From NCBI RefSeq assembly GCF_015352975.1, contig NZ_JACYIZ010000001.1, positions 310,001 to 374,000 of the forward strand: a stretch of 64,000 nt of DNA, read 5' to 3'. Source of the stretch: Aestuariimicrobium ganziense. Its GTDB lineage: Bacteria > Actinomycetota > Actinomycetes > Propionibacteriales > Propionibacteriaceae. Below, piece after piece: positions 59,304 through 64,000 of this stretch (positions are counted from its first letter, which is position 1; each line of letters begins with the position of its first letter). The notes beneath the pieces are model-generated. The model was given only the letters and a program-made list of their open reading frames with translations. It did not search any database and was not told the origin of the DNA. The position numbers were made by a program, and so were the translations under genes.

Positions 59304-60944
59304 TCAGCGGCCGGGAATGGCTGCGAGCAGTTCGCGGGTGTAGTCGGTCTGCGGGTCGGAGAAGACCTCGTGGGTGGTGCCGTGCTCGACGACGCGACCG
59401 GACTGCATCACCGAGACGGTGTCGCTGATCTGGCCGACCACCCCCAGGTCGTGGGAGATGAACAGGTAGGTGAGCCCCAGGTCTCGCTGCAGGTCGTCGA
59501 GCAGGCGAAGGATCTGGGCCTGCACGGTGACGTCGAGGGCCGAGACCGGTTCGTCGAGCACGACCACCTCGGGGTGGATGATCAGCGCCCGGGCGATCGC
59601 GACCCGCTGGCGCTGGCCACCGGACAGTTCGCGGGGCAGCCGCTGGGCGATCGTGGCGGGCAGTGCCACCTTGTCGAGGTAGGCGGCGACCTGGCGGGAC
59701 CGCTCGGCCCGGTTGCCCAACCGGAAGTTGACCAGTGGTTCGGCGACGATGTCACCGACCGCCTGCCTGGGGTCGAGCGAGGAGTACGGGTTCTGCAGCA
59801 CCAGTTGCGCCGAGCGGCGCAGGTCTCGCAGTTGGCGAGGACGCAGGCTGGTGACCTCGTGGCCCGCCACCCGGACCACGCCCGAGGTGGGGCGCTGGAA
59901 GCCGAGGATGGCCCGCACGGTCGAGGTCTTGCCCGAACCGGACTCCCCCACGATGGCGTGGGTCGAGCCCTTCGCGACCGCCAGCGAGACGTGGTCGACG
60001 GCGCGGAAAGGTTCGCGTCCCCGCCCCTGGTCGAAGTCCTGCACCAGGTCGGTCACCTCGATGGCCACATCGCGCTCGGCGAGGTCGGCCGGGGGTGGGG
60101 CCGGGGTGGCCCAGGCCACCGCTGCGGCCTCGTGCAGCAGGGTGCGGGTGTAGGGGTTCTCGGCGTGCTCGACGACGTGGGCGGTGGGGCCCTGTTCGAC
60201 GATCTGGCCGCCGCGCATCACCACGATCCGGTCGGCCCGCTCCTTGGCGACCCCCAGGTCGTGGGTGACCAGCAGCACCGAGGCACCGGTCTCGGCACGC
60301 AGGGCGTCGATCAGGTCCAGGATCCGGCGCTGCACGGTGACGTCGAGGGCCGAGGTCGGCTCGTCGGCGATGATCAGTTCGGGGTCGAGGGCGATCGCCG
60401 AGGCGATCAGCACCCGCTGCTTCATGCCCCCGGACAGTTCGTGCGGGTACTGGGTGACCCTCAGTTCGGGGCGATCGATGCCGACCTTCTCGAGCAGGTC
60501 GAGCACCCGCTGGGCGATCGCCGGCTTGGAGCCCCAGCCGTGGATCTTGAGCACCTCGGCGAGGGAGTCACCGATGGTCTTGACCGGGTTGAGTGAGTTG
60601 TTCGGGTCCTGGGGCACCAGCCCGATCCGGCGTCCGCGTACCTGGCGCATCGCCCTGTCGCTCAATCCGGTGAGCTCGCTGCCGGCCAGGACGACCCGGC
60701 CGGAGTCGCGTCGTCCGTTGTCGGCGAGCAGGTCGATGACGGCCTGGGCGGTGCTGGTCTTGCCCGAACCCGACTCGCCCACCAGGGCGACGACCTCGCC
60801 GCGTCCGACCCGGAACGAGACGTCGTGGACGACCTCGACCCGGCCCTGGCGGGTGTCGTAGCTGAGGGTGAGGCCTTCGACCTCGAGCAGCGGCTGGCTG
60901 TCGTCCGACACGGTGTCGGGCGCGGCCTGGGTGAGGGCGGTCAT
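59304..60944 (-). CDS. fused double ABC transporter ATP-binding protein (peptide/nickel type)
   Basis: The 546-residue protein joins two ATPase domains of the DppD and DppF types: first Walker A GESGSGKTS, signature LSGGMKQRV and DEPTSALD; second Walker A GESGSGKTS, signature LSGGQRQRV and DEPVSALD. The oligopeptide C-terminal extension is visible (NPYTRTLLHEA and TDYTRELLAAIPGR). It drives the importer formed by the two permeases upstream. The ATG overlaps the DppC-like stop by 4 nt. Confidence 0.95.
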   Translation of the reverse strand: MTALTQAAPDTVSDDSQPLLEVEGLTLSYDTRQGRVEVVHDVSFRVGRGEVVALVGESGSGKTSTAQAVIDLLADNGRRDSGRVVLAGSELTGLSDRAMRQVRGRRIGLVPQDPNNSLNPVKTIGDSLAEVLKIHGWGSKPAIAQRVLDLLEKVGIDRPELRVTQYPHELSGGMKQRVLIASAIALDPELIIADEPTSALDVTVQRRILDLIDALRAETGASVLLVTHDLGVAKERADRIVVMRGGQIVEQGPTAHVVEHAENPYTRTLLHEAAAVAWATPAPPPADLAERDVAIEVTDLVQDFDQGRGREPFRAVDHVSLAVAKGSTHAIVGESGSGKTSTVRAILGFQRPTSGVVRVAGHEVTSLRPRQLRDLRRSAQLVLQNPYSSLDPRQAVGDIVAEPLVNFRLGNRAERSRQVAAYLDKVALPATIAQRLPRELSGGQRQRVAIARALIIHPEVVVLDEPVSALDVTVQAQILRLLDDLQRDLGLTYLFISHDLGVVGQISDTVSVMQSGRVVEHGTTHEVFSDPQTDYTRELLAAIPGR

Positions 60945-61831
60945 CGTCCGACCTCCTTCGAGATGGCGTGGCTGAGCCGGTTGGCCGACAGCACCACGGC
61001 CATCACCACCAGACCGGGCAGGGTGGTCAGCCACCAGGCGGTGGCGACGTAGGTGCGTCCCTCGGCGATCAGCAGGCCCCACTCGGGCGTGGGCGGCGGG
61101 GCGCCGTAACCGAGGAAGCCCAGGGTCGAGATGGCCAGGATCGCGGTGCCGAACTGCAGTGCGGCCAGCGCGACGACGGCGTTGAGCGAGTTGGGCAGGA
61201 TGTGGCGCACCAGCACCTCCCCGAACCGGGCACCGGACCCGAAGGCGGCCTCGACGTAGTCGCTGCGCCGCACCCGGATCACCTCCGAGCGGCTCACCCG
61301 GGCGAAGATGGCCACCGAGGTGATGCCGACGGCGATCGCGGCGTTGGTGGTGCCGAAGCCGAGCAGGATGATCACGCTGAGCGCCAGCAGCAGTCCGGGC
61401 ACAGCGAGCAGCACGTCGACCAGTCGCATCAGGGCCTGGTCGAGCAGTCCGCCGATCGAGCCGGCCAGCAGCCCGATGCCGGTGCCGACCACCAGACCGA
61501 CCGCGACCGCGACCAGGGCACCACCCAGGGAGTGGATGGCCCCGTGCACCACGCGGGCGAACAGGTCTCGTCCGGTGGCGTCGGTGCCGAACCAGTGGGC
61601 GGCACTGGGTGCCTGCAGGGCGTCCCGGGCACGTCCGGCGATCGGGTCGTGGCTGGTGAACACCGCGGGCCGCAGGGCTGCGGTGATCACCAGCGCGAGC
61701 ACCAGCACGGACAGCACCAGACCGGGCTGGCGCCAGATCCGGCGCAGGCCGCGCAGGTTGAGGGTGAGGCGTCGTCCGAAGGCCCCGATCCGGGGCAGGA
61801 CGAACGCCTGGGTGGTCACCTGGTCACTCAT
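60941..61831 (-). CDS. ABC transporter permease, DppC-like
   Basis: The 296-residue inner-membrane subunit has the N-terminal OppC_N segment, six hydrophobic helices and the EAA loop DYVEAAFGSGARFGEVLVRHILPN, which contacts the ATPase. The GTDATGRDLFARVVHG motif after the first periplasmic loop is typical of DppC/OppC. ATG overlaps the stop of the DppB-like gene by 4 nt. Confidence 0.95.
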   Translation of the reverse strand: MSDQVTTQAFVLPRIGAFGRRLTLNLRGLRRIWRQPGLVLSVLVLALVITAALRPAVFTSHDPIAGRARDALQAPSAAHWFGTDATGRDLFARVVHGAIHSLGGALVAVAVGLVVGTGIGLLAGSIGGLLDQALMRLVDVLLAVPGLLLALSVIILLGFGTTNAAIAVGITSVAIFARVSRSEVIRVRRSDYVEAAFGSGARFGEVLVRHILPNSLNAVVALAALQFGTAILAISTLGFLGYGAPPPTPEWGLLIAEGRTYVATAWWLTTLPGLVVMAVVLSANRLSHAISKEVGR

Positions 61832-62775
61832 GCGGCGGCCCTCACTTCCTTCTTGAGTCGGGGGTCGACCAGCGGGGCGACCAGGTCGACGGCGAGATTG
61901 ACCACGACGAAGATCACGGCGGTGAGCACCACCACCGCCTGCAGCACGGCCACGTCCTGGTTGGCGACGGCCTGCTCGGTGAGCCGACCCAGGCCGGCTC
62001 GTCCGAAGACGGTCTCGGTGACGATCGCACCGGCCACCAGTTCACCGAGCAGCACGCCGGCGATGGTCAACGTCGGCACCAGGGCGTTGCGCACGATGTT
62101 GCGGGTGAGCACCCACCAGCGCGAGGCACCCTTCGCGCGGACGACGGCGATGAAGGGCTGGCGCTGCACGTCCTCGATCGAGCGCACCAGGATCTGTGCC
62201 AGCGGGGCGCTGATCGGCACGGCCAGGGTCAGCACCGGCAGCACCAGCGACTCAACCGGGCCACCACCGATCACCCTGACCAGGCCCAGCCGGAACGAGA
62301 ACACCTGGATCAGCACCATCGCCAGCCAGAACACCGGCACCGACACCAGCACCGAGGGCAGGCTGGCCAGGGTGTTGCGCAGCCACGGGTTGCGCACCCC
62401 CATCGCGGTGAAGGCGACCACGCAGGCCAGCACGACGGCCGCGGCGAAACCGAGCACCCCGAGCAGGGCGGTGCTCGGCAGCACCTCGGCGAGCAGGTCA
62501 CGCACGGCAGTGCCGTTCTGGATCGAGTAGCCGAAGTCGCCGACCACGAACCCGCTCAGGGTGTGCCAGAACGAGGTCCAGATCGGGGTGTCGGCGCCGT
62601 ACGCCTCACGGATCTCGGCGATCTGGGCGGGGGTGAGCCCGAGTTCGGGGTTCTCGAACTTGATCAGAACCGCGTCACCGGGCAGGGCCTGCAGCATCAG
62701 GAACGCGCCGGTGAAGGCGAGCACGATGACCAGCAGGCTCTGGCCCAAGCGGGTGGCGAGTGCGCGCGGGGTCAC
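61828..62775 (-). CDS. ABC transporter permease, DppB-like
   Basis: The 315-residue permease has the N-terminal helix, a long periplasmic loop (LTPAQIAEIREAYGADTP), and an EAA loop QPFIAVVRAKGASRWWVLTRNIVRN followed by the final helices. This is the DppB/OppB pattern. GTG 62775 overlaps the binding-protein stop as GTGA. Confidence 0.95.
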   Translation of the reverse strand: MTPRALATRLGQSLLVIVLAFTGAFLMLQALPGDAVLIKFENPELGLTPAQIAEIREAYGADTPIWTSFWHTLSGFVVGDFGYSIQNGTAVRDLLAEVLPSTALLGVLGFAAAVVLACVVAFTAMGVRNPWLRNTLASLPSVLVSVPVFWLAMVLIQVFSFRLGLVRVIGGGPVESLVLPVLTLAVPISAPLAQILVRSIEDVQRQPFIAVVRAKGASRWWVLTRNIVRNALVPTLTIAGVLLGELVAGAIVTETVFGRAGLGRLTEQAVANQDVAVLQAVVVLTAVIFVVVNLAVDLVAPLVDPRLKKEVRAAA

Positions 62776-64000
62776 TCGGCCACCCAGGTGTTGTGGAAGG
62801 TGGGACGACCCACCGACTCTGCCTCGAAGCCGTGCACCTTGGGGCCGAGACCGAAGACCTGCGGCTCCTCGAACAGCGGGATGACGTAGAACTCATCGAG
62901 CAGGTAGGCCTGCACGTCCTGGCTGGCCTTGATCCGCGCGTCGTGGTCGGGGGTGCTGGCCACCTTGGTGAGCAGTTCCTCGAGCTTGGTGTCGCCGATC
63001 GAGTCGTCGGCCGGGTCGCGGTTGAGCAGGGTGTTGCGGTTCTTGCCGGCGTACTGGCTCTTGATCACGTCGAGGTCGGCGCGTCCGACCATCGAGTGGT
63101 AGACCTGCACCTGGTTGGCGTCGTTGATCGCCTTGGTGTACGTGCCGGCGTCGGCGCGCAGGATCTTCAACTCGACGCCCAACGCCGCCTTCCACTGCTG
63201 CGAGACCAGGGTGGTGACGTCGAACGACCGCGGCTGGGGTGCGGCCTCGTTGACGGTGAACGTGAGCCGCTTGCCGTCCTTGGTGCGGTAGCCGTCGGAG
63301 CCGAGCTTCCAGCCGGCATCCTCGAGCAACTGGGCACCCTTGCCGGGGTCGTGGACGAGCTTGGACGAGTTGTCCTGGTAGCCCAGGGCGGTCTTGCCGA
63401 TCACCGAGGTGGCCAGCGGGTAGTTCTCGGTGAACAGGGTGTCGACCACCTCCTGACGGTTGGTGCCCAGGCTGAGCGCCTGCCTCACGTTCTTGTCGGC
63501 CAGCACCTCGTTGCGGAACCGCAGCGAGAAGCCGTTGTTGACTCCGCGGGTCTGCGGGGCGAGCAGCTTGGCTCCGGCTGCGGTGACCTGCTTCTCGTCG
63601 GTGGCCGCGATCTGGCGCGCGATGTGGGCCTGGCCCGAGGTGAGCCCGCCGACCCGCACCCCGGCCTCGGGGGTGACCACGTAGGTGATCTGGTCGAGGT
63701 GGGCGCGGGACTGGTTGGGGGCCGACTTGGGTGCCCAGGCGTAGTCGGTGCGGGCCTTGAGCACGACCTCGGAGCCAATCTTCTCCGAGGCGACGACGAA
63801 GGGGCCGGTGCCGATGATGGTGGGGCCCTTGCCGGCACCGAAGTCCTCGAGCTTTCCGTCGAGGGTCTTGGGCGAGAGCAGTCCCGAGTTGATCGTCGAG
63901 GTGGCCTGCAGGAAGCCCGGCGCCGGCGCGCTGAAGTGGAAGGTGACCGTGGTCGGGTTGACCACCGTCGAGGACTTGTAGTTGTTGATCGCCTCCGAGA
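62772..64000 (-). CDS. ABC transporter substrate-binding protein family 5, partial
   Basis: The gene runs off the right end; 409 codons are visible and the signal peptide is not. The visible part has the family 5 features TVTFHFSAPAPGFLQATS, then LSLGTNRQEVVDTLFTENYP and LLEDAGWKLGSDGYRTKDGKRL, and ends IPLFEEPQVFGLGPKVHGFEAES. It resembles the extracellular binding protein of KPN_01854-type importers more than classical dipeptide-binding proteins, judged from its operon. It captures the substrate for the permeases downstream. Confidence 0.9.
   Translation of the reverse strand, partial: SEAINNYKSSTVVNPTTVTFHFSAPAPGFLQATSTINSGLLSPKTLDGKLEDFGAGKGPTIIGTGPFVVASEKIGSEVVLKARTDYAWAPKSAPNQSRAHLDQITYVVTPEAGVRVGGLTSGQAHIARQIAATDEKQVTAAGAKLLAPQTRGVNNGFSLRFRNEVLADKNVRQALSLGTNRQEVVDTLFTENYPLATSVIGKTALGYQDNSSKLVHDPGKGAQLLEDAGWKLGSDGYRTKDGKRLTFTVNEAAPQPRSFDVTTLVSQQWKAALGVELKILRADAGTYTKAINDANQVQVYHSMVGRADLDVIKSQYAGKNRNTLLNRDPADDSIGDTKLEELLTKVASTPDHDARIKASQDVQAYLLDEFYVIPLFEEPQVFGLGPKVHGFEAESVGRPTFHNTWVAE

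Overview
The window is about 64 kb of high-GC, densely coding chromosome with strong actinobacterial features: a primary sigma factor with a long Ala/Lys-rich N-terminus, SepH, DUF3000, DUF3093, DUF3710, DUF4193, DUF4235, DUF5998 and DUF7455 proteins, a mycobacterial-type SOS box, and many promoters whose -10 hexamer lies 6-8 nt from the start codon (predicted leaderless mRNAs). No phage, insertion sequence, CRISPR array, rRNA or tRNA gene was seen. Much of the gene order resembles the Mycobacterium tuberculosis Rv2680-Rv2710 neighbourhood (DUF3000, rnd, dxs, RNA methyltransferase, APC permease, the two trkA genes, OB-fold gene, DUF3710, dut, DUF3093, DUF4193, sigA, a second sigma factor). A second block resembles Rv0241c-Rv0244c. 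I infer an actinomycete outside the Mycobacteriales, perhaps Propionibacteriales, but genus cannot be read from the sequence.

Layout. Positions 1-8 kb: the N-terminal end of a Rossmann-fold epimerase, a BrkB membrane protein, a CbiX-like chelatase with an altered active site, PPK2, MsrB, DUF3000, RNase D, Dxs, and an SOS-box gene of unknown function. 8-20 kb: a repeat-bearing lipoprotein, aconitase with a palindromic operator, an RNA methyltransferase and APC permease divergent from a TrkA pair, then the DUF3093-dut-DUF3710-OB-fold operon and small conserved genes. 20-25.5 kb: SepH, a four-gene overlapping operon (DUF5998, phosphodiesterase, tdk, sulfurtransferase) and an App1-type protein. 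25.6-34.3 kb: topoisomerase IV subunits parC and parE on opposite strands, enclosing a SIS protein, a doubly damaged glycoside hydrolase pseudogene, a beta-carbonic anhydrase and an MFS transporter.

34.3-42.2 kb: a DUF7455 gene behind a structured leader, an aldo/keto reductase, then a beta-oxidation-type cluster (thiolase, FabG4-like reductase and MaoC hydratase on one strand; TetR regulator and acyl-CoA dehydrogenase on the other). 42.3-49.6 kb: GNAT, SigA, oligopeptidase B, a membrane-protein gene interrupted by an in-frame TAG, a SigB-like factor and a TesB thioesterase. 49.7-57.1 kb: HrpA, a tandem universal stress protein, a YbjN-like protein, an AEC transporter and a DedA-like protein.

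57.1 kb to the end is one tightly overlapping operon read on the minus strand: a peptide-type ABC importer (binding protein running off the window, two permeases, fused double ATPase), a luciferase-like flavin monooxygenase and two AhpD/CMD-fold proteins. It matches in composition the operon type named after Klebsiella KPN_01854-01858. Its substrate is unknown, and it is the best candidate here for an undercharacterised pathway.
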